Positions 1 to 11,214 of a DNA stretch of 64,000 nucleotides are shown one piece after another. The notes under the pieces were generated by a model. It did not search any database and was not told the origin of the DNA. It worked only from the letters and a program-made list of their open reading frames with translations. Location of the stretch: contig ML677373.1 of the NCBI GenBank assembly GCA_007922305.1, forward strand, positions 17,056,242 through 17,120,241, given 5' to 3'. The position numbers and the translations under genes were made by a program. Within the stretch, counting starts at the first letter, position 1. Every line of letters begins with the position of its first letter. Source of the stretch: Dermatemys mawii (Eukaryota; Chordata; Testudines; Dermatemydidae).

Positions 1-188
1 CTTTATAGCCTGTGTTGTAACTGAAATCAATATATTTGAAAATGGAGAAAAACATCCACAAATATTTCATACATTTCAATTGGTATTCTATTGTTTAACA
101 GTACGATTAAAACTGTGACTAATCACGATTGTTTTAATCGCAGCTCATTTTTTTTAGTGTGAGTTAACTGCAATTAATCAACAGCCCT
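1..188. repeat. Fragment of an interspersed repeat, probably a DNA transposon
   Basis: The segment ends at CAGCCCTG (terminal CAGGGCTG on the other strand) and contains clustered ATTAATC/GATTAA motifs and a TTTAACAGT stretch. I recognise it as a common interspersed repeat of reptile genomes. The left part lies outside the window, so the other end and any target duplication cannot be checked. It lies in a DGKE intron. Confidence 0.55.
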
Positions 189-1867
189 GCTTATTTTTAA
201 AAGTACCACAGTGAGCACTGAAAGTGCCAAAAGAAGCATTTTAAAACACAGGATACTATGAAAGTGGTCATAGGGCTTTCCTTCTCTCTGAAGAAGTCAA
301 AGGGTAGCTGAGAAGTATGTGCACAATTCCATGAATCCAACAATAATTTTAAGTGGTTGCAGTGTATCGATAAGTGCAGAGAGTCAATGAAAGTCTTTGA
401 CCATTTTAATTTCAGAGAACCAAATTCTACTCTGTAATGTGGGTGCTTCTCCCACCCCTGGATGATTCTCATTGAAGCACCTGTATAACTGAGAGCCTTT
501 AACCAGTTCTTAGCTAATATAAAATGATTATCTGCTACTTCAGATTACACACTTATAACTTCCAGTTTGCATATTGCTAGGTTTTTCTTTTCAGGTCTCC
601 ATAATTTTAACTAGAGCTGTTGTCCCACAGGTGTTCACAATGAACAACTATTTCTCTATAGGACCTGATGCTCTCATGGCTCTCAACTTTCATGCGCATC
701 GTGAGAAGACTCCCTCTCTGTTTTCCAGCAGAATTATTAATAAGGTGTGATTGATAAAATAGCATTTTTCCCTTCTTACCAAAGATACTGAGAATCGCCA
801 CCCTTTAATCAAAAGACTGCAAATAGCCTTCATTAATTTATGCAAGTATTTAAGTATCAGCTGTTTTGTGTAACAGTCTGAGACAACGTTGGAATTTTTT
901 TACATTTAGTACCAATCAAGCAAAATGTTTTTCTGCATCTTAGTCTAACTAATGTTTTACTAGTGTCTGTTTTAATGTGTACAGTATTTCCATTTTGTTA
1001 TGCATTTTAGTACTATGGCAAAATTTTCTTTGACTTCTGTGGAAACAGCTCAGGCAGCTGACTTGTTGCAGTTGTGACTACTACTGTTGGAGCTATGTCC
1101 AACCTCAGAAACTGCCATTAGGGCCCAGTTTTCACCTATGTGAAATTTTTCCTACATAGGGAAAGAGAAACTCTTCTAGTTTAGCTCCTGGAGTTTGATC
1201 TTCGTTGTTCCATTGAGCATTCAGAGTTTATCTCCCTGGGTCAGGAAGTTCATTCTCCTTCAGCAGTACATATCTTGAGATGCACAGGGATCTTCGTCAG
1301 TTGTGGGGGACTGTTGTCTCCATGCGGCTGTTCTACTGGCCTACCACCATACTGCTACTAGCTTAGAGAATATGGACTCTAGTACCAGCAATGGAACATG
1401 CTTCTTAGCTCTACCTCTTCCCGCTTTCCACCCCAGTTTTAGAAGATGTCCAGTCCTAGAGCTCTTGTGGAGGAATTTGCATGGAAAGCTTTTGGTGGGT
1501 CAAGTGCATTTCCAGCCAAGTTCCAGCTGTTTGAGTTGCTCCCCCATTCTGGAAGCAGAGGGAAAGCCTCATGTTCTTAATTACCTGCAAAGCAGTCTTA
1601 AGTATATTTATCTCTGTAGAACTTCAGTCATTTGGAAACTGCCCAACTCTATTTAAAAGTGTAGTACGGATTTTATTTTAAAAGGAAAAACTCTTACTTG
1701 CACTAGGTAGTAATGACTGGGACATGCTCTTCCTGAAAACTTAAAAGCAAAGAGGATACATAAGTATCTCAGGTTACATAAGAATTTCAAACTGAGCTCT
1801 AATAACCGTAATTAAATTATCTTTGTCTTTCTATTTCTGATACTGGTTTCTCTTTAACTTTTTGTAG
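189..1867 (+). other. DGKE: DGKE intron, no exon recognised
   Basis: AT-rich intronic DNA between the left repeat and the first visible DGKE exon. It ends in a good acceptor (TTTTTGTAG). The short open frames here have no splice sites or family resemblance that I could support. Confidence 0.6.
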
Positions 1868-3680
1868 GCTGTTTATTTTTTCTATGGAACCAAAGATTGT
1901 TTAGTACAAGAATGTAAAGATCTTAACAAAAAAGTTGAGGTAAGTTTATCTATGTTCTTTCACTAACTCACTTTTTTCCCTGGGGAACACACATCTCCCT
2001 CCATCAAGAAAATAGGATCTTAAATGGAAATGATCTAGTAGTTTTTATAAATAAAAAAGTTTAAGCAAAGCCTAAGCCTAAGTTTCTGCTAGGTGCAATC
2101 ATAGAGACCTCTTGAAGCATACCTGTATATTGCTTACTTTTTGATATAACAGCAAAATTAACTTACGGCAACTGATTATTCAGGACTTACTGTACAGTAT
2201 CTAGTGCCTGATCCTAAGCCCATTGAAGATTCTCATTTACATGTATGGACTTTGGATCGAACCCCTTCTGTAGCTAAAATCTCAATGCACAGGGAAAATT
2301 TGCTCCAGGGCAAAGGGACTACCCAAGTCTGAGTCACAAACCCTTGCACCTGTAATGTGCTAATCAATAATAGAAATGGGGGTCGTAGGATACAGTACCA
2401 TATCATGAAGTAAAAAATGTTGTTTTCTAATATGTTTATATTTATTTTATAAATAACACACATGCTGATGCTAACGAACCAGTTCCCATTGACTTCAGTG
2501 GGATGCCCACCCTAATGCATGAAGAGAAGTGGCACATGCCCAAGTGCAGAATTTGGCCCACAGTAACTTACTAACAATCTGTTGTGTATCTGTAAAGCTA
2601 GAGTTGGATGGTGAGAGAATCGATCTGCCGAATTTAGAAGGTATCATCGTCCTGAATATTGGATACTGGGGAGGAGGCTGTAGATTATGGGAAGGAATGG
2701 GTGATGAGCCTTATCCCATGGCAAGGTATGTAGTGCATCCATGGTTATAATATATATATTTTTAATTACAGCGTAAGGGCCAATGAGCTTAAGTAAGCAG
2801 TCCCATTAATCAGAGGGATTGCTCACATGAGTAGGTGCTACAGAACTGGGCCATAAGATTTTATAGATTGCATTGAATTTGTTATGCAGTAAAAGGCAAA
2901 CAGTGCTAAGCTTATGTACTGTATCAATCACTTTCATTGTAGTTTAATCTATTAATACAAAGACTATGTAAAGTTTTATACAGTTATTTCAGTGGTGTTC
3001 ACAGATATTTTTTTTATATAGTCTCCTTTTCTAAAACTTAGGTATGATGATGGATTGCTAGAAGTTGCTGGAGTTTATGGCTCTTTCCACTGTGCACAAA
3101 TTCAGGTGAAATTAGCAAATCCTGTTCGACTAGGACAGGCACACACTGTGAGGGTACGTAGCATTTATGATCACCTTTATCCAGGTTTTTCAGTGAATGT
3201 GTCATCTTAGGCCCTCATCTGCTGACCACATCTTTGTCTTTAAAAGCTGCAGTTTGTTGAGGAGTCTGATGTTCATCTTTCTTGGAAAAGTTAATTGCCA
3301 CTTAAATTGCACCCACATAACTCAATTATGAGCTCCCTGTGCATGTGTGTAACTAACAATATACTAAGATTTTTTACTGGGAGGCTAAAATCTTGCTGTA
3401 TCAGTACCTAGGCAGTAGTTGTAAATGAAATATCTTTGGCTGAAGTGACCTGTTATGATTCTATATATGCTCTTTTATTTAATACCAGCTGATTCTTAAG
3501 AATTCAAAGATGCCAATGCAAGTGGATGGAGAGCCATGGGCACAGGGACCCTGCACTGTTACCATAACTCATAAGACACATGCACTGATGTTATATCACT
3601 CGGGTGAACAAACAGATGATGATGCTTCCAGCATGTCTGAGCAGGAACACACAAGGGAACAGACAGATGAAGACATATAG
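1868..3680 (+). CDS. DGKE: Diacylglycerol kinase epsilon, C-terminal exons
   Basis: The enzyme phosphorylates diacylglycerol to phosphatidic acid at membranes, prefers arachidonoyl species and feeds phosphatidylinositol resynthesis. Four coding exons are visible: 1868-1939, 2598-2725, 3042-3153 and 3489-3680. All have GT-AG borders, keep one frame (phases 0, 2 and 0) and encode 167 residues ending at a TAG. The translation contains [56 protein letters not shown] and [20 protein letters not shown], which match the end of vertebrate DGKE. This is the DAGK accessory domain and acidic tail, roughly the last 30% of a protein of about 567 residues. The C1 domains and catalytic DAGKc domain lie left of the window. 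Identity is very secure; the exact tail after GEQTDDD is species-variable. Confidence 0.96.
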
Positions 3681-3812
3681 GTTTTGAAGAATTTTACGTA
3701 ATATATGAATCATTTCTCATTAAAAAACTTAAGTTAAATATATATTAAATGTTCTATCTCAATAACTACATCTTTATGCAGTAAGGTGTAGACTTGCGAG
3801 TGGCCTAGGGGT

Positions 3813-3830
3813 AAAAAAAAAAAAAAAAAA
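3813..3830. repeat. Poly-A tract
   Basis: 18 A in a row in the DGKE 3' UTR. Confidence 0.95.
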
Positions 3831-4007
3831 GCCATGCTTTCAAATATTAATGCAAAAACCTCCAGGCTGACCTTTAGGTGTATACTGTCAAAATGAAAAT
3901 CTCCCCATAACTAAAACTGATTTTTCTTAAGGCTAAATGTTGTTTTAGTATGTCTTGAAAATACTCTCTTCTTTTTGAAATAAGCAGTATTTCTTACTCA
4001 GCTCAAC

Positions 4008-4036
4008 AATAAACTGTGAGGTGCACATAAAATAAA
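4008..4036 (+). terminator. Proximal poly(A) signals of DGKE
   Basis: Two AATAAA hexamers (4008-4013 and 4031-4036) lie about 330 bases after the DGKE stop. They are candidates for a short mRNA form. Confidence 0.4.
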
Positions 4037-5855
4037 TATTGAAATGTGACTGGGTAGCACAACCATCTGTTAAGACCTATATAACAACAAGATTGTTTCT
4101 TTTGGTAACAATTGACAACACTTTAAAAACTGTTACAGATAACTGATCTTGTTTAATGTAATCTGAAAATAGCAACATGGAAAGTCAGTTTGTGCCACCC
4201 CGTTGATCATGTACATACATGTATGATCCATTTCAGTGAAAATGTATTATCTGCTAAAACAAATGGAGAGCATATATAAATTTTGCTTCCTGGCTAGGTC
4301 ATACAAGGTGAATAATAGCTTTGCGGGATTTAGAACTTTATCTCCTATATACGTTTATTACCACAAAAGAGCATTATTACAAACAATGATACAAAAATTC
4401 AAAATAGATGCAATAGTAGATATAAACATCCTGTGTTGGTAACCATCAAAATTTCTCAAGGTAAATATTGACCTACTTGAAGTGTCTCAGGTTTAAAACT
4501 TCATGGTTGCCTCAGCAGAAATCAATATTTGCTCCTTAATTATTTTTTGAGCGAGTAACTTGACCTACAAAGCCAAGAGCTTGAAGCTAAGCAGTAAACC
4601 TCATGTACTGCAGATGATCTGTAAACAGTAACTGAACTGACAGTAGAGGAATGTTGCATACGTTAAGCCCAGTGACAAGTTCAGGAAAGAGTCTTGGTCT
4701 AAACACTGATTTTTCTTTCTTTCTTTGGTCATTTTAAGCCAGCACCCTCACATAACTTTCCTTTTGTTTTCTGCATGCTAGTTTAAAGGGATGCTGTCAA
4801 GTAGGGTAGGCCACATATCTAGGTTTTCTAAACCAAATGCAATTGTCTTACAAAATCTAAAAAAAAGTTTCCCTGAATTACCTAATGTTAATTAAAACAT
4901 TTTGTAAACAATTTATTTAAGCATTTTTTGTACAGGTTTATGGAAATCAAACATAACAGCATTATATCAGTGCATGAGAGACCAGGAAGTTAAACAGAGC
5001 CTTTTTGGTTTAAATTTTCCATGCTGAGTGAAATGCAAAAAGCAAACATAGTTTATATGGTAAAAAGTTAATTACATTTTTGAAACTCTTCCATTTTTAA
5101 TAACCTTTCAAGATAAAAATATGTTTTAACTTGACATTGTCCCTTTTTAAAAGTTTACATGCTAGATTCTAAATATTACTGACATTAGTAAATTCATATT
5201 TAGACAGATTTGCAAGGCATTTACCATTCATTACATTCTAATCGCATATATAATAAATGTTAACAAAAAAATTAAATTTCATACTTGATAGCCTTATATA
5301 CCTTCTTTGACTTTATAATTTATCATGTAAATACATAGCGATTTGAGTCATAAAAGTCCACATAAAAAGTAAATTAAAAATACCCAAGATAGATATACCA
5401 TGTCACAGATAGATCCACTGTCCAAAACTGACTCTAGGTTATACTAGCTTGAAAATAATTTTAAATTGGTAAATCTCTATGTATTTATATTTCAAAAAAC
5501 TTATTCACACTTATTTTTAAAAATATTTATTTAAGTATTATGCTCTTATCCTTGTGTACTAATGTTTACTGACAAGTTATAAAGCTCTGGAAAAACTGGG
5601 TATGTATTTGGAATGCAGATACGTTAAAAGACAATGACAGGATTGTTTGATCTAAACTTATCCAACTGTGTTGGGAAGAGTCACTTTAAGTTTATCTAGA
5701 AATTTTCAAGATATATGTCAATACTCATAGGATCAAAAACTGTTCAGAATGTTGAAAGTTTTAATCCCCACCCAACCTTTAAAACAAAACTTATAAAATA
5801 CTTTTTTCCTGGTCCTGGGGAGAGGGTAGATTGAAAATTCATGCCGTCTCTATAT

Positions 5856-5968
5856 CAGTGTTTCTCAACCTCTTTGATGCCAGGGACCGGCTTGCTGCCT
5901 TCCTAAACTGTGTCAGGGAGATCTCAGGGACCTGTGTCGGTCCATGGAGCGGTCGTTAAGAAACACTG
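5856..5968. mobile_element. hAT-like nonautonomous DNA element
   Basis: The termini are CAGTGTTTCTCAA and TTAAGAAACACTG, an imperfect inverted pair. The flanks 5848-5855 (CTCTATAT) and 5969-5976 (CTCTAGAT) form an 8-bp target duplication with one mismatch, as expected of hAT elements. It is 113 bp with no coding capacity and sits in the presumed DGKE 3' UTR. Confidence 0.85.
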
Positions 5969-8900
5969 CTCTAGATGACAGCACAGTTAGTGAGAGCAGG
6001 CTGTCTCCCAGTTTGTTTTGTTCTTGGTTGGAGGAAGGAAACATAGGTACAACACTTCAGACAGTGGGTTATTGGCCAGGAGATACTGTACGCAGACAAA
6101 CTGGATCCTTTCACTGACTGCAATTCACTGAGCATTTCTCAGGATCTGGTACCAAATGGGTGAAATACTCTCTGGGCATTACAAATCCATGAATGGCTTT
6201 GTAGTGCAGGAAGAGAATGGACAGTGAAGGTAACACTTCATCTAACACCTACTTGGTAATTTTGGAGAGCTGCTTTCCGAAGATGACCCTAATTGTCTCA
6301 GCCAGCTCATCATTCTTTGCATGCTGATGGGAGGATAATTATGCTGCACGTATGAAAGATTAGAAGTGGCTGTCTATAGTTGAGGGCAGTTGATGGGTAA
6401 CATTTAAATGGTGTACGCTTGGAAAGCCTTTCAGAGAACTCTATTTGAGGATTGAAGAAGATTGCACTTGCTGTGAATTTTTATCTCAAAGTCAGATATG
6501 TCATACCCACTTTTTCTGCAGTTGTCTCTGGTTGTCTACAGGTCAGAGGACTTTTTAAAAACATAAATGTTAAGGCTAGAGTTTAAATATGTCAGGTGAT
6601 CAAAAGAATCTTGCAATTCCCAGCTTACCGCCCTTGGGGTGGGGGAGGTTGTTTTTTTTTAAAAAAAACTTCTCTTGCTTGACTGTTTTATTTTAATCAA
6701 AACTTTTCAGTTCATCACAAATTTAGAGTCAGTCTGCTGTGAATTTCTCCCTGTGTAGCCACTTTAGTCTGACTGCAGAAGTTATAAGTCATTATCATTT
6801 GCCCCCCCCATCTAATTTATATATAAATTAAATGACAACACTTTTCAGTTTTAATGTTAGCTGCTCATGTGCTATTGTTTATTTATCCTGGTTGTGAATC
6901 TGATGAAATTCACATTTAAAAAAATATAGATGTTAGAAAACATGAAGCACTTGATACAGTTTTATCTATTTATATTATTTTTGTAATTAAAAATAGGCTT
7001 TGACAACTGTAAACATAAAAGTATTGCAATATATTAGTTACTCAGAAGAGGGTGCTCTGCTATTGAAATTCATGCCCTACTCTAAGAAAAGCAACACAGC
7101 ATTTAAGGATGACATAAATTTTGATTACATTTAATTTCTCAGAGGCTTCTCATAAGCATATTAATTTGAATAAAATGTACAGCTGTAGAAATATTGAGAT
7201 ATTTATTTAGCAAGCATTCAGAATACTCATTCACAAAGCTGTAATTCTAGGTTATATTGAGATTTTATTGCAGCATATGTTAGGATACCTAAAGATCGGT
7301 CAGTGCTTCTTTTTATAAATCCTTTTCCTAGGTTTATAACCTACAGGTAAAAATGTTTTTGGTTGGCTTAAACTTGCACACAAAGCCTAGATATGGAGTG
7401 AACTTTTTTCTCCCCTCACAACCCCCTTACTTATTAACTTTCACAATTTGTATATAATACATATATTTATCTTTTTCTTAGAGTAGCTCACAGGTCAGAG
7501 TAAAAATTTATTGATTTTTGGACACACTTCTGTATGCTTGAGTCCTCTACAACTTGTTTGTGTTTTTAAATGAAGTGTGGCCAGTCCATAAGGTGGGCCC
7601 TACATCCTTTCTGTTTTTCCCCTTGAAATAAAATAATTGAGGTCTGGCACTAGTTGACATTCATGTTTGTTTATTTTTTTTATAAGAAATTGTGCCACTT
7701 ATTGGCTATGATATATTTATAGCTTGGTGCGTACTGGTGATCATGTGTTTACAGCATACTCCAGCATAGCGCCAAAAACTATCACAGTGGGTAAATAGCG
7801 TGGTCCAAATTCTCCTTTCCATTGCACTGATGAGGCTCCCGTTTTAAATGGTCACACCTAACTTTAAATCACACTTGTGTTTTGAACGTTTTTGTCATCT
7901 GCTAATTGTTCTGGATTGCATTCACTTCAGCTGGAGTAGTGGGTGATAAACATCTTTGAAAAATGGGCCCCTACTTACCTTTCCCAATGTGGGCCTATTT
8001 ACATTCTAGAATTCTACCACATAAACATGATCAAGAGAACCCGATTTTGATAACAGGATGAAGACAGCCATGATTTAGCAGTCATAGACAGGGCAAATTT
8101 TATTCAGCACCATGTTAACAGACCAAGATTAACTCCTGATCCAAGCAAAATCTAATCCCAGTTAGTTGGCAAAAGAATACGATTTGTCTGGTCTCCACTC
8201 ACCATACAGTCATAATTGTTAGTATTATGTTAACTAACTAGCAACAAGGGAATGAGAAAAAAAATTGTAATAGCAAAACGTGCCTGTAAAATAACTAACA
8301 TTGACTGGGGCACTCGGGCAGTTGTAATACTAGAAACTTCCTTCTAATTCACTTTTTTTGTAATATACTAGTTTTTAAGTTTTTGGTGTCTTTGTAAGTC
8401 GGAGCCATTCTGAGATCAGTGCACAGTCCTGTATTTATATTTAGATTGCATTTCAGGCAGGTATTTCTCCCTGTGTATATAGACTTGTATCCTGTGCTCT
8501 TTTTTTTTAATGTGATATTAGTCATGGTATGTTTTAATAGGTGTAAAATTTCCATCCTCCTTTGCAGTCCAATGCACTTTTTTCTAGAAGACAGTATTCA
8601 CTGAGGAGACAATGCTGATTATTTCCATTGGGTTTTGTGGTCTTTGCACCGAAGCCCACAAAGACTTATGAACTTGATTAATTTTTAGCACATACGTCTT
8701 TATAGGATCAGGACCTTGATTTTTTTCTTCAGTCTAGTAATTACACTCAGCAATGTTCTTGCAGTGTTTCTTCACTGGGGTAAGCAGGTTTAGCTGAGAT
8801 CCAAAATAGTAACTTCACTTTGTAAGAAGGCTATCTTTAGCTGGAAAAAATATTGTCTAAGTATTTTTCTGTAGCTTTCAAGAGCATTATATGTGTTGAC

Positions 8901-9264
8901 TTCTTAAAGAATACCTGAATGTTGAAAATATACCACTGTTACTTAGTTCAGATGTAAGAGTAACACATTTTTGAAATTCCTTGTATGTATGTTCTTTGTT
9001 TCCTATTTCATTACCTAGTGTGACTGTAGATTTCTTCTTTTTTAAAACTGTCAGCTAGAAATAATTTAGAATATTTTTAGATTTAAAAAAAAGATTACTG
9101 CAACATTTTAGTAGCCTGGTTGATCCTACTGAATGTGAACTATCCACTTTAAAAAAATACTTTCTGATCTTGTTTGGAGGAACTGTAGCTGCTTATTGAG
9201 CAGAGTGGAGGGTGACAAAACACCACTTGTTTTGTGTGAATAGTATTTACACATTCCATATGTT

Positions 9265-9436
9265 TAAGACCCATTCCTGCAAGCCCGGCCCACTCAAAAT
9301 TCCTATTTGCTTCACTGAGTGCTGAATATTCACTGATCCCTGGATTCGGGCCCTTTGGGATAGATCTTCAGCTGGAGTAAATCAGCATTGCTCCATTGAA
9401 CCAAATGGTGCTCGGCTGACTTACACCAGCTCTGAT
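9265..9436. repeat. Foldback (palindromic) interspersed repeats
   Basis: The right part (about 9371-9436) is an imperfect hairpin: CAGCTGGAGTAAATCAGC on the left pairs with GCTGACTTACACCAGCT on the right around a CTCCATTGA centre. The left part (about 9265-9355) starts with ATTCCTGCAAGCCC and belongs to the same class of short palindromic repeats that recurs through the window. Confidence 0.55.
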
Positions 9437-10684
9437 AGTTTTAAACTCTGATGGTAATTCAGACTTTCAAAACATCTTTTGTTTCTCTTTGGCATTTCCC
9501 TGTCTTCTGTGCCCATGTTATCTACAATGCTTTTTACATTTCCAGGTTCAGAGTTGTTAATTTAAAATGTTTGCATCCATCAAACGTAACACTGATTAGT
9601 GTATTGACTTCTCTCTCTAAAGAGGAAATGGAAACTACTGTTGTAAGGATTTCAGTCTGTATCTTCAAAGTTTACATCCCTCGTTAGCCATATGTCCACT
9701 ACTAACCTCATGTGGCTCTTAGAACTCTAGCCATCTAATATTTCTAGTTTTTTTAACAGTAAAACAGAATTTTTATTTTTGTAGCATATACCTTCAATAT
9801 GTATAATACAAATAATGATTCAAAAATCATATTCTGAATATTGTAAAAATGTGAATTTCAAGAGCTGTAACTGTGAGTTAGTCATAGTCACTGAAATAAT
9901 ATTTGTGAGGAAAATATCAGCACATTGAAGGTTTACAAAAGCCTATTCTTTGAGATAGAAGTATTCTGATATTGTAATATGTTTGTATTCAATGTGCATA
10001 TGCAGATTCTGAAATTGCACTAAATAAGAAACAATGAGCTTTTTACAAATCCAAGCACTGGATCAAAATGCTGAATTTGTAACATTTAGTGTTCTTTTTA
10101 TTCAGAAAAAGTGATGGGTGGCTGTTTAGTGGTTTTCCCACAGAACAGTAATGCGGGAATCCATCTGTTTATTCAGAAACATAAATTGTTGCCTAATGTT
10201 GTGTATTAAGATGTGACTAGCGTTCAGTAAAGTGCCCAGAAATTAACAAACACCCATTTTTTCAACACCACCTCCCCATGCTCTCTCCCTTTCCCCCCTC
10301 CCAAAAAATGACACGCGTATTCACAGCTGCAAAGTGCTTGAGGTCTTATTTGTAAAGGAATGATCAACCAGCATGATACTGCATTTCCAAAGTCTCTTTT
10401 AAATAGGTAGAAGATACACTTACATTTTCCTTGGCATCAAGAGATGACTTGTAACCTCCCAGGTAGGATTAGTTGCTCTTCTGCTTTCAAAAAAAATGAA
10501 TAAACTGTAGGGAGAGAATGCTAGACAAAATTCTAGTCATAAAAGTAGGGAACAATTATTTTTCTTTCAAAACAAACGTCTGTACCTTCCTATATACAAG
10601 CAGTAATGTGATTTTGGAAACTTTTGTGGTCAAACGTTTTACTTTGTTTATGCACTCTTTGGGTTTGATCATATTCTCCTTAAG

Positions 10685-10905
10685 CAGACAATACTCCCAT
10701 TGACTTGAATAGGAGTTTTGCTTGCCTCAGAAGTTTGGTCGCTTTGACAGTGCACTGACTAGTTTAGTTAACCATTGCATGCAGGTGTTGTGTATTTTGT
10801 TGAGAAGTAAAAAAATATTTGAGCAAGCTGTTAGTAAATGCAGAGTAACTCCCAAGGAAGTCAACAGAACTCCATTGATTTCAGTGGAGTTACTCAGATT
10901 TACAT
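10685..10905. repeat. Foldback repeats with a CCATTGA...TCAGTGG core
   Basis: Two short palindromic units (about 10,690-10,735 and 10,840-10,905) are built round CCATTGACTT or CCATTGATTTCAGTGG cores. They are flanked by GAGTAACTCC and GGAGTTACTC arms that can pair. Confidence 0.5.
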
Positions 10906-11208
10906 CTGTTAATTTTGTGTCCTGCTTGTTTTTATGACTTAAAAGAGAAGATGTGCAGAAAGGAATCCTTTTGAAAGGATGTCTGCTTCATATTCCTCTT
11001 AGATGTTTGTAAATAAATAGAAACTATTTTCATACCACTGATTCTGTTGCTGAATTTCCTAAAGCATCTTTCTGTTGTCTTGTTGATCTGTATTGTATTT
11101 CTGTGTATGAACTAGACTGAAGAAAATGTGTGTGGATTAAAACATTTGAATCCATTTTGTTTGTTCCATGTTCATTCACAAAACTGAACATCAGCTTTCA
11201 AAATCTGT

Positions 11209-11214
11209 AATAAA
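11209..11214 (+). terminator. Distal poly(A) signal, candidate DGKE mRNA end
   Basis: AATAAA followed within about 30 bases by a GT/T-rich tract (TTTGTGTGCACTTTTTTG). It is the last good signal before the gene-free interval. Confidence 0.4.

Larger units (their letters stand above)
3681..11214 (+). other. DGKE: Probable long DGKE 3' UTR with several poly(A) signals
   Basis: About 7.5 kb of AT-rich DNA follows the DGKE stop with no splice-like structure or credible ORF. AATAAA occurs at 4008-4013, 4031-4036, 11012-11017 and 11209-11214. The last is followed by a GT-rich stretch (TTTGTGTGCAC, near 11,240), as expected of a real cleavage site. An hAT insertion (5856-5968) and palindromic repeats (9265-9436, 10,685-10,905) lie inside. 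How far the transcript really extends is inference; the signals at about 4,010-4,036 could define a short form. Confidence 0.5.

Noticed and set aside
1303..1656. 117-codon plus-strand frame
   Set aside because: Intronic in DGKE, no splice borders or family resemblance.
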